Below, in pieces: positions 1-5,909 of a stretch of DNA of 11,953 nt. Under the pieces are notes generated by a model. That model was not told where the DNA came from. It saw nothing but the letters and a program-made list of their open reading frames with translations, and searched no databases. The DNA is from Candidatus Altarchaeales archaeon (GTDB taxonomy: Archaea > Altiarchaeota > Altiarchaeia > IMC4 > QMZM01): NCBI GenBank assembly GCA_003663175.1, contig QMZM01000029.1, forward strand, positions 1 to 11,953, in the 5' to 3' direction. Made by a program: the position numbers and the translations under genes. The first letter of the stretch is position 1; the number at the start of each line of letters is the position of its first letter.

Positions 1-359
1 GCGGTATTTGGGTATCTTTCAACAAGAACAACAGAATTTAATGCCTCGGTAGTAACCTTCGATATCTCTATGGACCTTCTATCTGGTCCCGGTCTCTTCC
101 TTTCCTCTACAGAAAATGGTGCCAAATTGTATATGCATCTCAACAATGCCTTAGTTGGGTCCCTAAGATATTTTGGATGTAATTCTCGAGGACCATATAC
201 ACCAGCAAGCACCTTATTTTTACCCCATTCAACATATGCTGATCCTGTTGCCCTCTTCAATACTCCAACCTTCATCTCAATCCTTCTCAATTCATCAAAC
301 TTCCTACCATCCAATCTCTTACCGTCTTTAATAAGTCTAATCTTCCCATTCCTTTTCAT
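1..359 (-). CDS. rrp41: Exosome complex exonuclease subunit Rrp41, N-terminal part (3' end outside window)
   Basis: This is the catalytic RNase PH-fold subunit of the archaeal exosome, which with Rrp42 forms a hexameric ring that degrades RNA 3' to 5' with phosphate and can add A-rich tails. About 119 residues are visible. They start MKRNGKIRLIKDGKRLDGRK, where RLDGRK is the classic opening of Rrp41. The stretch AYVEWGKNKVLAGVYGP (41-57) and the arginine-rich ERKRPGPDRR (86-95), the type of loop that grips RNA in the ring, support the call. The catalytic aspartates lie beyond the window edge. The ATG at 357-359 is preceded by GTGAG on the minus strand (367-371, 7 nt spacing), a partial Shine-Dalgarno. 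It lies 30 nt behind rrp4 and is surely cotranscribed with it. The frame is open through position 1, so the gene is cut only by the window. Confidence 0.95.
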   Translation of the reverse strand, partial: MKRNGKIRLIKDGKRLDGRKFDELRRIEMKVGVLKRATGSAYVEWGKNKVLAGVYGPRELHPKYLRDPTKALLRCIYNLAPFSVEERKRPGPDRRSIEISKVTTEALNSVVLVERYPNT

Positions 360-380
360 TTTCAAACTCACTTTTAAATT

Positions 381-398
381 TTAATTTTTTTAATTTTT
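381..398. repeat. Perfect tandem 9-bp repeat spanning the rrp4 stop codon
   Basis: TTAATTTTT is present twice head to tail (381-389 and 390-398). The second copy includes the rrp4 stop codon (390-392), so an extra copy would only lengthen the spacer before rrp41. It is low-complexity A/T sequence and may be slippage. Confidence 0.45.
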
Positions 399-1046
399 AT
401 TATAATTTTCCTCAAGCATCTTGGCAATTCTATCCGTCAATCCTTTTGTTTGTGCCTCCTTCTCTATCCTCTTTATTGCCATTATCGTTAACTCTATATT
501 GCCGTCGTTGATCCATATTCTACCATTCTGACCCACTAAGATCCTACTCTTCGTTTTTTCTTTTATTAAATTTAACATTGAACGCTTTTTTCCAACCACC
601 CTTGGAACTCGTTTTGGATTCACCTCTATAACGATTCCATTCTCAAGTTTCCTCGGTCCCGAGATGGTGGAGTTGTTTACTTCATCAACCCTTGAAATCT
701 TGCCACTTATAATGTCTCCAACAACAAAATATTTTCTTATATCCTCATTCAATGGGTCTCTTGCAACTTCCTCACCCTTGAGTATGCATGTATATGGCGA
801 ATTTATATCAATGACCCAATTCCTACTCATTATGTTCTTTACAACACCGATAACGATATCGCCCTCTTTAGGAACATATGTTCCAGATGATGGAATAATT
901 ATGACCCTATTCCCAATGACCCTCGCAATTCCCTGAATTGCGGAATATACCTTTCCGTTCTCGTAGAAACAATTCGTATCACAAATTATCCTACTCCCAA
1001 TTAATTGTCCGGGAATGACAAATTCATTATTTTTAATGCGTAACAT
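390..1046 (-). CDS. rrp4: Exosome RNA-binding cap subunit Rrp4
   Basis: A 218-residue cap protein that sits on the Rrp41/Rrp42 ring and feeds RNA into it. In order: an N-terminal domain (about 8-57, opening FVIPGQLIG), an S1 RNA-binding domain (about 58-128, starting VPKEGDIVIGVV), and a C-terminal KH domain (about 145-200) with the KH loop GQNG at 172-175 followed by RIWI. Length and domain order are those expected for archaeal Rrp4; the other cap protein, Csl4, has a zinc ribbon instead of KH, so this is not Csl4. The start is supported by GGTGG on the minus strand (1053-1057), 6 nt before the ATG. It lies 13 nt after the SBDS gene and 30 nt before rrp41, the usual archaeal order. The tail TDRIAKMLEENYNKN is charged and probably helical. 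Confidence 0.97.
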   Translation of the reverse strand: MLRIKNNEFVIPGQLIGSRIICDTNCFYENGKVYSAIQGIARVIGNRVIIIPSSGTYVPKEGDIVIGVVKNIMSRNWVIDINSPYTCILKGEEVARDPLNEDIRKYFVVGDIISGKISRVDEVNNSTISGPRKLENGIVIEVNPKRVPRVVGKKRSMLNLIKEKTKSRILVGQNGRIWINDGNIELTIMAIKRIEKEAQTKGLTDRIAKMLEENYNKN

Positions 1047-1059
1047 TCCAAGCCACCAC

Positions 1060-1770
1060 TTACTTTACTACCTTTATTCTGACATCGCCACGGGTTAATT
1101 TATTAATCTTGTCATAAAATTCATCCCGCAAGCCAGCGGGAATTTCCAATAGACAAAAATAACTATCTTCTAACCATTCCTCCTTCTTAACATTCCCAAA
1201 TTCATATAAAATTTTATAACAAATTCCAGAATATTGTGCCGGAATCTTGACCGCAATCTCTAAGGTTTCGAGTCTGATGGGAATAATTGGTTGTAATTTT
1301 TTTATTATTGCTTCAACCTGTTCCTCGGCACTCTTGAATATGTCGATATTTACTCTCGCTTCTTTCATTGCCTTTTCAATTCTTGCTGGAGGATGCGGCG
1401 TGTTTGTCTGAGGATTTATCGCATTCTTTGAGATTATCGAGGCTATTTGTTTCCTTTTCTCTTCAAGCATTCTTCTTCTCTGTTCTGTTGTTAATCCGAT
1501 TTCCCCCCTCTTTAATATCTCACTTGCAACCCTTTCAACATCGTAGCTTCCAAAGAATTTCTTCATTAGTTGTTCTGATGCCCTCTCCCCGGATCTCGCA
1601 TCCCTAAATACCGAATTTATCGCGAGCAATTCATCAAAGTTCACATTTCTGCCCTGTCTATATTGTAGTGCCAAATCTGGGTCAACAAGAATTTCAAATG
1701 TCTCACCCCGAATCTTTAATCTTGCTATAACTGCCCTGTCCAGACTAACCATTTTTGAGATATAAGACAT
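1060..1770 (-). CDS. sdo1: Ribosome maturation protein SDO1/SBDS homologue
   Basis: Archaeal member of the Shwachman-Bodian-Diamond syndrome protein family, 236 residues. In eukaryotes the family acts with the EF-2-like GTPase EFL1 to release eIF6 from 60S subunits; archaea lack a clear EFL1, so EF-2 itself is the usual suggestion (inference). Three domains are visible: the FYSH domain (1-95) ending in KRGEIGLTTEQRR, a helical domain II (about 96-165) containing NTPHPPARIEKAMKEA, and a ferredoxin-like domain III (about 166-236). The first ATG is chosen because it follows psmA by 10 nt; a purine-rich GGGAGGGG lies upstream, though rather far away. A second candidate start is Met7 (MVSLDRAVIARL), where family similarity really begins, but no Shine-Dalgarno precedes it. 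Position between psmA and rrp4 is the standard archaeal arrangement. Confidence 0.96.
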   Translation of the reverse strand: MSYISKMVSLDRAVIARLKIRGETFEILVDPDLALQYRQGRNVNFDELLAINSVFRDARSGERASEQLMKKFFGSYDVERVASEILKRGEIGLTTEQRRRMLEEKRKQIASIISKNAINPQTNTPHPPARIEKAMKEARVNIDIFKSAEEQVEAIIKKLQPIIPIRLETLEIAVKIPAQYSGICYKILYEFGNVKKEEWLEDSYFCLLEIPAGLRDEFYDKINKLTRGDVRIKVVK

Positions 1771-1780
1771 AAGAAATTAT

Positions 1781-2521
1781 TCAGGACCCCTCCCTCTTAT
1801 TTAACTCATTTTTAAGGCTTTGCATCACATCACCGATTTCCTTCTTACTTACTTCTCTGTATCTATCTCCCAATTCGATCGTTATAATCTCTATAAATTC
1901 CCTCGATAATTTCTTCTCAGATATCAGATTTAATGCCTTTAGTGCAAGTGCAATTGCTTCATATCTTGACATTCCCTTTCTATATTCCCTCTCAAATAAC
2001 TTATCAACATCGCTCTTTCCAACCCCAATAGATGTTGCCAAGTATTGAGTAAATGCACCACTCGGGTCAGTTTCAAATAGATATGGCTTATCATTCACTC
2101 CAGCAATTAGTAATGCCGCGCCGAAGGGTCTCGCACCACCATATTGCGTATATAATTGCTTTATATCACATATCTCTCTTGTCAGATTTACCACACTTAT
2201 CGGCTCATTATAGGCTACCCTGCTCCTCTGAGCCATAATTCTCGCCTCTTCAATCAATCTCCTCGCATCTGCAACCAAGCCGGATGTGGCAATCCCGATG
2301 TGTTCATCTATCTTAAATATTTTTTCTATTGATTGGGGAATTATTAGAGATGATGTTATGCTCTTATCAACTGCCAATAACACTCCGTTCTCATATGCAA
2401 TACCGCAGGCGGTTGTGCCTCTCTTTACCGCCTCTCTTGCATATTCCACCTGAAATAACCTACCGTCTGGGCTAAAGACCGTGATCGCCCTATCATAGGC
2501 TGCGGGACCAGTTGGATACAT
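1781..2521 (-). CDS. psmA: 20S proteasome alpha subunit
   Basis: The non-catalytic outer-ring subunit of the archaeal 20S proteasome, 246 residues. The N-terminal gate signature AYDRAITVFSPDGRLFQVEY (8-27) is nearly identical to Thermoplasma acidophilum PsmA, including the Tyr-Asp-Arg gate residues (9-11). Lys67, in SIEKI, lines up with Thermoplasma Lys66, which binds the C-terminal HbYX tails of the PAN ATPase. SGLVADARRLIEEAR (79-93) and YTQYGGARPFG are further family motifs. As expected for an alpha subunit there is no N-terminal catalytic threonine. The catalytic beta subunit is not in this window. It is the first gene of the exosome superoperon: GAGGTG on the minus strand (2530-2535) lies 8 nt before the ATG, the clearest Shine-Dalgarno of that operon. 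The tail (about 222-246) is strongly charged. Confidence 0.98.
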   Translation of the reverse strand: MYPTGPAAYDRAITVFSPDGRLFQVEYAREAVKRGTTACGIAYENGVLLAVDKSITSSLIIPQSIEKIFKIDEHIGIATSGLVADARRLIEEARIMAQRSRVAYNEPISVVNLTREICDIKQLYTQYGGARPFGAALLIAGVNDKPYLFETDPSGAFTQYLATSIGVGKSDVDKLFEREYRKGMSRYEAIALALKALNLISEKKLSREFIEIITIELGDRYREVSKKEIGDVMQSLKNELNKREGS

Positions 2522-2529
2522 TTTGTTTA

Positions 2530-2580
2530 CACCTCAATCCAGACCAATAAGATAAAATAGAATTATAGACTTAAATATTA
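2530..2580 (-). promoter_or_regulatory. Predicted promoter and ribosome-binding site of the psmA-SBDS-rrp4-rrp41 operon
   Basis: On the minus strand the 89-bp gap before psmA contains an archaeal TATA-box-like AATATTTAA (2571-2579), preceded by A-rich sequence that could serve as a BRE. A start about 25 nt downstream would fall near 2545-2550 and give a short leader of roughly 25-30 nt carrying the Shine-Dalgarno GAGGTG (2530-2535). No T-rich terminator for the upstream mevalonate kinase gene is visible here; the transcript sense is A-rich. Read-through into psmA is therefore possible. The placement of the TSS is inferred. Confidence 0.5.
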
Positions 2581-2582
2581 AT

Positions 2583-2602
2583 TTTTAGTTTATTTTAGTT
2601 TA
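2583..2602. repeat. Perfect tandem 10-bp repeat between mevalonate kinase and psmA genes
   Basis: Two exact head-to-tail copies of TTTTAGTTTA occupy 2583-2592 and 2593-2602 on the plus strand. They lie immediately 3' of the mevalonate kinase stop codon and just upstream of the putative psmA TATA element. Function is unknown; they could be slippage products, or a TFB/TBP-proximal or regulator site. Confidence 0.6.
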
Positions 2603-2610
2603 TTAATTTT

Positions 2611-3555
2611 TTAATTCTCCAATCTGACACCATCTCTCGAGATTCTCGTCTTAATCACTTGTCCACCCACCTTCTCTATTTCATTGGCAACATCTCCAAT
2701 GGCAATCATTATGCCGCCTCTGCCCGCTCCACAGAGTTTTGCTCCGGGGCTCTTCTTTCTGGAAGCCCACACCAATTTCTCTAATTCTGGTGATGATACT
2801 CCAATCGCAGATAATAGACCGTGATTTATGTTCATGACCTGTCCAAATCCCTCCATGTCTCCACTCTCCAGGAATCTCTGCCCGTAATCTACAATCTCCT
2901 TCATAATTTCAAGATATTTTTCAAAGAATCCTGGAAATTTATTTTTTAATTTCATAACATCTGAGACTATTTCTCCGGTGTCTGACCTTATTCCAGTGTT
3001 TCCTATCGTAATTTCTGGGCATTCCCTTATCCTAACATTTTCACATTTTCCACTCTGATACCTTATAATGCCACCATATGTCACCGCGTATGGGTCAACT
3101 CCGCTTGATTTTTTGTGAATTATGTTCTCTATATCCCATGAAATCCTTGCGATTTCTTTTTTACTTAGGTTATGACCCATTTCTCTCGAGATTGCAAACA
3201 CAAGTGCCGATGCGATCGATGCGGAACTTCCCATACCAGAGGAAACTGGAACATCGGAGTTTATATCTATACTCAATCCGGCACTCTCTTCTATAAATCT
3301 CAATGTTTTGTAGATCGCCTCAGCAGAGAGTGCAAGATTCCATTTTTTTCTCAACCTTGGGATGTCGGAAAATTCGAATTTAAAATTCATCACATCTACT
3401 GCCGGATTATTCAGAACGAATTTGTCATCGTTTCTCTTACTTACTGTCACATAACTCCTCAAATCGACAGTTGCCACGAGGACGGGATTTCCATAGACTG
3501 CAGCATGCTCTCCAAGTAATATGATTTTTCCCGGTGCCGACGCCTTGGTTGTCAT
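2611..3555 (-). CDS. mvk: Mevalonate kinase (GHMP kinase family)
   Basis: Phosphorylates mevalonate with ATP to 5-phosphomevalonate, the step after HMG-CoA reductase in isoprenoid (archaeal lipid) synthesis. The protein has 314 residues, typical for archaeal forms. All three GHMP motifs are present: motif 1 SAPGKIILLGEHAAVYGNP (6-24) with Lys10 and Glu16; motif 2 VPVSSGMGSSAS (102-113), the ATP phosphate loop; motif 3 GAKLCGAGRGG (271-281). SGVDPYAVTYGG (151-162) carries the likely catalytic Asp154. The family usually has GAGGGG in motif 3; an Arg replaces one Gly here. The opening SAPGKIILLGEHAAVYG and the SGVDP box fit mevalonate kinase better than phosphomevalonate or homoserine kinase. 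It is the last gene of the reductase-dehydrogenase-kinase operon, 29 nt behind the dehydrogenase. Its ribosome-binding site is poor (AAAGG abuts the ATG), so leaderless internal initiation is possible. Confidence 0.95.
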   Translation of the reverse strand: MTTKASAPGKIILLGEHAAVYGNPVLVATVDLRSYVTVSKRNDDKFVLNNPAVDVMNFKFEFSDIPRLRKKWNLALSAEAIYKTLRFIEESAGLSIDINSDVPVSSGMGSSASIASALVFAISREMGHNLSKKEIARISWDIENIIHKKSSGVDPYAVTYGGIIRYQSGKCENVRIRECPEITIGNTGIRSDTGEIVSDVMKLKNKFPGFFEKYLEIMKEIVDYGQRFLESGDMEGFGQVMNINHGLLSAIGVSSPELEKLVWASRKKSPGAKLCGAGRGGIMIAIGDVANEIEKVGGQVIKTRISRDGVRLEN

Positions 3556-3568
3556 CCTTTATTCATAT

Positions 3569-3586
3569 TTATATTTCTTATATTTC
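3569..3586. repeat. Perfect tandem 9-bp repeat in front of mevalonate kinase
   Basis: TTATATTTC occurs twice head to tail on the plus strand (3569-3577 and 3578-3586), filling much of the 29-bp gap and running into the stop codon of the dehydrogenase gene. On the minus strand it reads GAAATATAA twice, resembling an archaeal TATA element about 20-30 nt before the kinase ATG, so it might provide an internal promoter for a leaderless transcript. That role is inference. Confidence 0.5.
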
Positions 3587-4718
3587 ATACAAGAGTAGAG
3601 AGTTTCTCTACTATTGCATCACCAACCTCCGATGTCTTTGAATTACCACCAAGGTCTTTTGTCCTTACCTTACCTTCCTTTAGAACCTCCTCTATTGCCC
3701 TTAGAACTAATTTTGATGCATCAACTTCGTTAAGTTCATTCAGCATCAATGCTCCCGCCCATATTGTGGCAATTGGATTTGCAACATTCTTCCCGGCATA
3801 TTTTGGTGCGGAGCCGTGAATTGGCTCGAACATCGAAATTCCCTCTGGATTTATATTCCCCCCCGGGGCAAGACCAAGTCCGCCCTGAATCATTGCTCCC
3901 AAATCCGTTATAATGTCGCCGAACATATTTGGGGTTACAATTACATCATACCATTCCGGATTCTTTATAAACCACATAGTGATCGCATCAACAAAATTAA
4001 ATTCCGTTTCTATTCCCTCATATTCCCTTGAAATCTCCGTGAATATCTCTCTCCAGAAACTGTATGCATAGGTTAATACATTTGCTTTATCAACAGATGT
4101 TACTCTCTTTCTGCCCTCTCTCTTTGCCAATTCGAATGCATATCTTATGACTCTTTCACATCCCTTCCTACTTAAAACACCAATCTGATACGCGATCTCA
4201 TCCCCATCAGATTCAATATCAAGGTCGAATTTTACACTATAGAGCGACCTCTCGATTTCGAGGATATTTCTCGATTTTCCTTCCATCGCATTTCCGCCGA
4301 TTCCAACATAGAAATCCTCGGTATTCTCTCTAACAACAACGAAGTCTATATCATCCGGGGATTTGTTTTTGAGTGGGCATTCAACACCCTCGAGCAGTTT
4401 AACAGGTCTCAAATTTACAAATTGGTCAAAATAAAATCTCAAGTAGAGCAGAATTCCCTTCTCAAGCACGCCAGGTTCAACCCTCGGGTCACCCAATGCC
4501 CCGAGATAGATGGCATCCATACCCTCTATCTCGTTCAAATCCTCTTCATTAATCAATTCACCAGTCTCGAGATAATTATCCGCACCGAAGTTATATTTGT
4601 GCCACTCTATCTCAAAATTTTCGATCTCCGAGACCCTATCAAGGACCCTTTTTCCCTCCCTGATTATCTCCGGCCCTATTCCATCTCCCGGAATTAATGC
4701 GATCTTGTACTTAGACAT
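3585..4718 (-). CDS. Isocitrate/isopropylmalate/tartrate-family beta-decarboxylating dehydrogenase
   Basis: An oxidative decarboxylase of 2-hydroxy-3-carboxy acids, 377 residues. Visible are the N-terminal IALIPGDGIGPEII (6-19); the substrate helix LLYLR (90-94) followed by FDQFVNLRPVKLL; RENTEDFYVGIGG (130-142), with Arg130 and the catalytic-type Tyr137; Lys211 in SVDKANVL; the metal-binding aspartates Asp244 (FVDAITMW) and Asp268/Asp272 (MFGDIITDLGA). The nucleotide site is HGSAPKYAGKNVANP (301-315). FDQ-VNLRP, the IDFVVVRENTE block and NPIATIWAGALML are most like the TtuC/DmlA (tartrate, D-malate) and LeuB branch. The Lys306-Tyr307 pair matches the NADP-binding pair of E. coli isocitrate dehydrogenase rather than the usual Asp of NAD enzymes. 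Substrate is therefore uncertain: isopropylmalate, D-malate or tartrate, less likely isocitrate. It overlaps the reductase gene by 8 nt and precedes mevalonate kinase. Family assignment is secure, exact function is not. Confidence 0.92.
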   Translation of the reverse strand: MSKYKIALIPGDGIGPEIIREGKRVLDRVSEIENFEIEWHKYNFGADNYLETGELINEEDLNEIEGMDAIYLGALGDPRVEPGVLEKGILLYLRFYFDQFVNLRPVKLLEGVECPLKNKSPDDIDFVVVRENTEDFYVGIGGNAMEGKSRNILEIERSLYSVKFDLDIESDGDEIAYQIGVLSRKGCERVIRYAFELAKREGRKRVTSVDKANVLTYAYSFWREIFTEISREYEGIETEFNFVDAITMWFIKNPEWYDVIVTPNMFGDIITDLGAMIQGGLGLAPGGNINPEGISMFEPIHGSAPKYAGKNVANPIATIWAGALMLNELNEVDASKLVLRAIEEVLKEGKVRTKDLGGNSKTSEVGDAIVEKLSTLV

Positions 4719-5844
4719 TTTTCAGCCTCCTTTTATGCAATTTCATATGACCCTTCTGTATGCCCTCTGTCGATAATGCCCTCAATGCCGCTAAATTTTG
4801 TGCAAGTCCCACGGACGCCATAACCTCGCTCAGTTCTCTTGCTGTTTTAACATTCAATATCTTTAAGGATACCTTGGCGTATGGTGCGGTTGTTGATCCC
4901 CCAACGATCCCGACAGCAAGAGGCAATTCAATTCTACCGTTTAGATTTCCATCTTCATCTATCTCCCATGTTGTTAGTGGCAAGTACCTGCCAGATATGG
5001 ATGCATAGCCATGAGCTCCAGATTCTATTGCCCTCGTATCATTGCCAGTTGCGAGTGCCACCGCAATTATACCATTCATTATCCCCTTGTTGTGTGTTAC
5101 CGCTCTATATCTATCAATTAATGCAAATTCGTATGCCTTTATAATCCCATTCATCTCCTCCTCGCTGAGCGCATCCCTTGGGATCGATACACTTGCCCTC
5201 GCAAGTCTCTTTACCGCGAGATTTGATAGAATTCTAAGATAAATTTTCCCACTGGTTATCTCCTCTATATATTCTGCAACAGATTCGGCCATCGTATTTA
5301 CTATGTTTGCACCCATTGCATCCCTAACATCAATTAGCAGATGGATTATCACCATGTTATCTATTATCCTAACCTCCAGGTCCTTTGCACCACCACCCAG
5401 GTCGAGTAGAATTTTATCCCGAGAATTTGCAATATCTAATATATTTTCTTTATTCTCAAGAATTTTCTCTTTTGCAGATTCCGGGTTTTTTGCTATTAAT
5501 TGGATTTGTCCAATCATTATCGGTTCCGTGCTCGTTGCTTTAAAACCCCCTCCAGACCTCGCAATTCTCGCAGCATTACTTGCTGCAGCAACAACTGATG
5601 GCTCTTCTATTGCCATCGGAATCAGATAATCCCTGCCATTTATAAGGAAATTCACCGCAATTCCCAGGGGGATTTCAATCTTCCCTATTACATTCTCGAT
5701 CATTAGGTCTAATTCATCCAGGGAGGAGCCATCTGTCAATATTCTCTTCTCATCATCGTCCAAATTTGAAAATCTACTCACAATATTTAACCTCTCCTCT
5801 ACCGACAATCTATAAAATCCCGGAAGTCTTGAACTCTTCTCCAT
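4711..5844 (-). CDS. mvaA: Class II hydroxymethylglutaryl-CoA reductase, lacking the C-terminal flap
   Basis: Reduces HMG-CoA to mevalonate, committing carbon to isoprenoid lipids. It resembles Pseudomonas mevalonii HMG-CoA reductase throughout: SRLPGFYRLSVEERLN (5-20), MIENVIG (48-54), NGRDYLIPMAIEEPSVVAAA (69-88), DVRDAMGANIVNTMAE (172-187), HNKGIMNGI (251-259), GLAQNLAALRALSTEGIQKG. Catalytic residues align as Glu81, Lys253, Asp269 and His366 (P. mevalonii Glu83, Lys267, Asp283, His381). Asp143 (in NSRDKI) aligns with P. mevalonii Asp146, which favours NAD(H) over NADP(H). There are no membrane helices, as expected for class II. The length is 377 residues versus about 425-430 for relatives: the protein stops 11 residues after the catalytic His, so roughly the last 35-50 residues, most of the mobile flap, are absent. 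No in-frame or shifted remnant follows, because the next gene begins there. No Shine-Dalgarno precedes the ATG; probably leaderless. Confidence 0.95.
   Translation of the reverse strand: MEKSSRLPGFYRLSVEERLNIVSRFSNLDDDEKRILTDGSSLDELDLMIENVIGKIEIPLGIAVNFLINGRDYLIPMAIEEPSVVAAASNAARIARSGGGFKATSTEPIMIGQIQLIAKNPESAKEKILENKENILDIANSRDKILLDLGGGAKDLEVRIIDNMVIIHLLIDVRDAMGANIVNTMAESVAEYIEEITSGKIYLRILSNLAVKRLARASVSIPRDALSEEEMNGIIKAYEFALIDRYRAVTHNKGIMNGIIAVALATGNDTRAIESGAHGYASISGRYLPLTTWEIDEDGNLNGRIELPLAVGIVGGSTTAPYAKVSLKILNVKTARELSEVMASVGLAQNLAALRALSTEGIQKGHMKLHKRRLKNV
4726..4731 (-). promoter_or_regulatory. Strong Shine-Dalgarno embedded in the end of the HMG-CoA reductase gene
   Basis: On the minus strand AGGAGG lies 7 nt before the dehydrogenase ATG (4716-4718), the best ribosome-binding site in the window. 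It sits within the last codons of the upstream reductase (the Lys-Arg-Arg-Leu stretch), so the reductase C-terminus and the translation signal of the next gene share sequence. This fixes the dehydrogenase start and indicates efficient independent initiation on a shared mRNA. Confidence 0.85.
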
Positions 5845-5881
5845 TTTTAGAAGTAATTTTTAGAGTAATAATATTTTTAGA
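5843..5881. repeat. Three copies of the 9-mer ATTTTTAGA upstream of HMG-CoA reductase
   Basis: Exact ATTTTTAGA occurs at 5843-5851, 5856-5864 and 5873-5881 on the plus strand (TCTAAAAAT in the reductase sense), with start-to-start distances of 13 and 17 bp. The first copy begins inside the reductase start codon. A repeated operator or a TATA-box array are both possible; it may also be A/T-rich drift. Confidence 0.5.
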
Positions 5882-5909
5882 AAAATGTTAAATAAAATGG
5901 TTAAATAAG
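5845..5909. promoter_or_regulatory. Divergent promoter region between HMG-CoA reductase and larE
   Basis: A 65-bp, almost pure A/T spacer separates the two divergent start codons. On the minus strand CTAAAAATATTATT (centred near 5872) lies 21-35 nt before the reductase ATG, right for a TATA element driving a leaderless transcript. On the plus strand the TTTTTAGAAAAA / TTAAATAAAA stretch lies 15-35 nt before the larE ATG. Neither gene has a Shine-Dalgarno. The two promoters must share DNA, so TBP/TFB occupancy or a regulator could couple them. Exact boxes are inferred. Confidence 0.45.
5887..5908. repeat. Two copies of the 9-mer GTTAAATAA immediately upstream of larE
   Basis: Exact GTTAAATAA is present at 5887-5895 and 5900-5908, 13 bp start to start, ending 1 nt before the larE ATG. 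The same 13-bp period is seen between two of the neighbouring ATTTTTAGA copies. A binding site overlapping the start of a leaderless mRNA would be well placed to repress, but this is inference. Confidence 0.45.

Noticed and set aside
70..384. A 104-codon plus-strand frame at the left end
   Set aside because: It lies antisense to rrp41, whose RLDGRK and arginine-rich loop are unmistakable, and it runs into the A/T spacer; a shadow.
3585..4718. Calling the dehydrogenase isocitrate dehydrogenase from its Lys-Tyr pair
   Set aside because: The substrate helix has Leu90-Leu91 where isocitrate dehydrogenase has polar Ser/Asn contacts, and the rest resembles LeuB/TtuC/DmlA.
5303..5629. A 108-codon open frame on the plus strand inside the reductase gene
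   Set aside because: It is antisense to a clear class II HMG-CoA reductase, has serine/leucine-rich unrecognisable sequence and no ribosome-binding site; a mirror-frame shadow.
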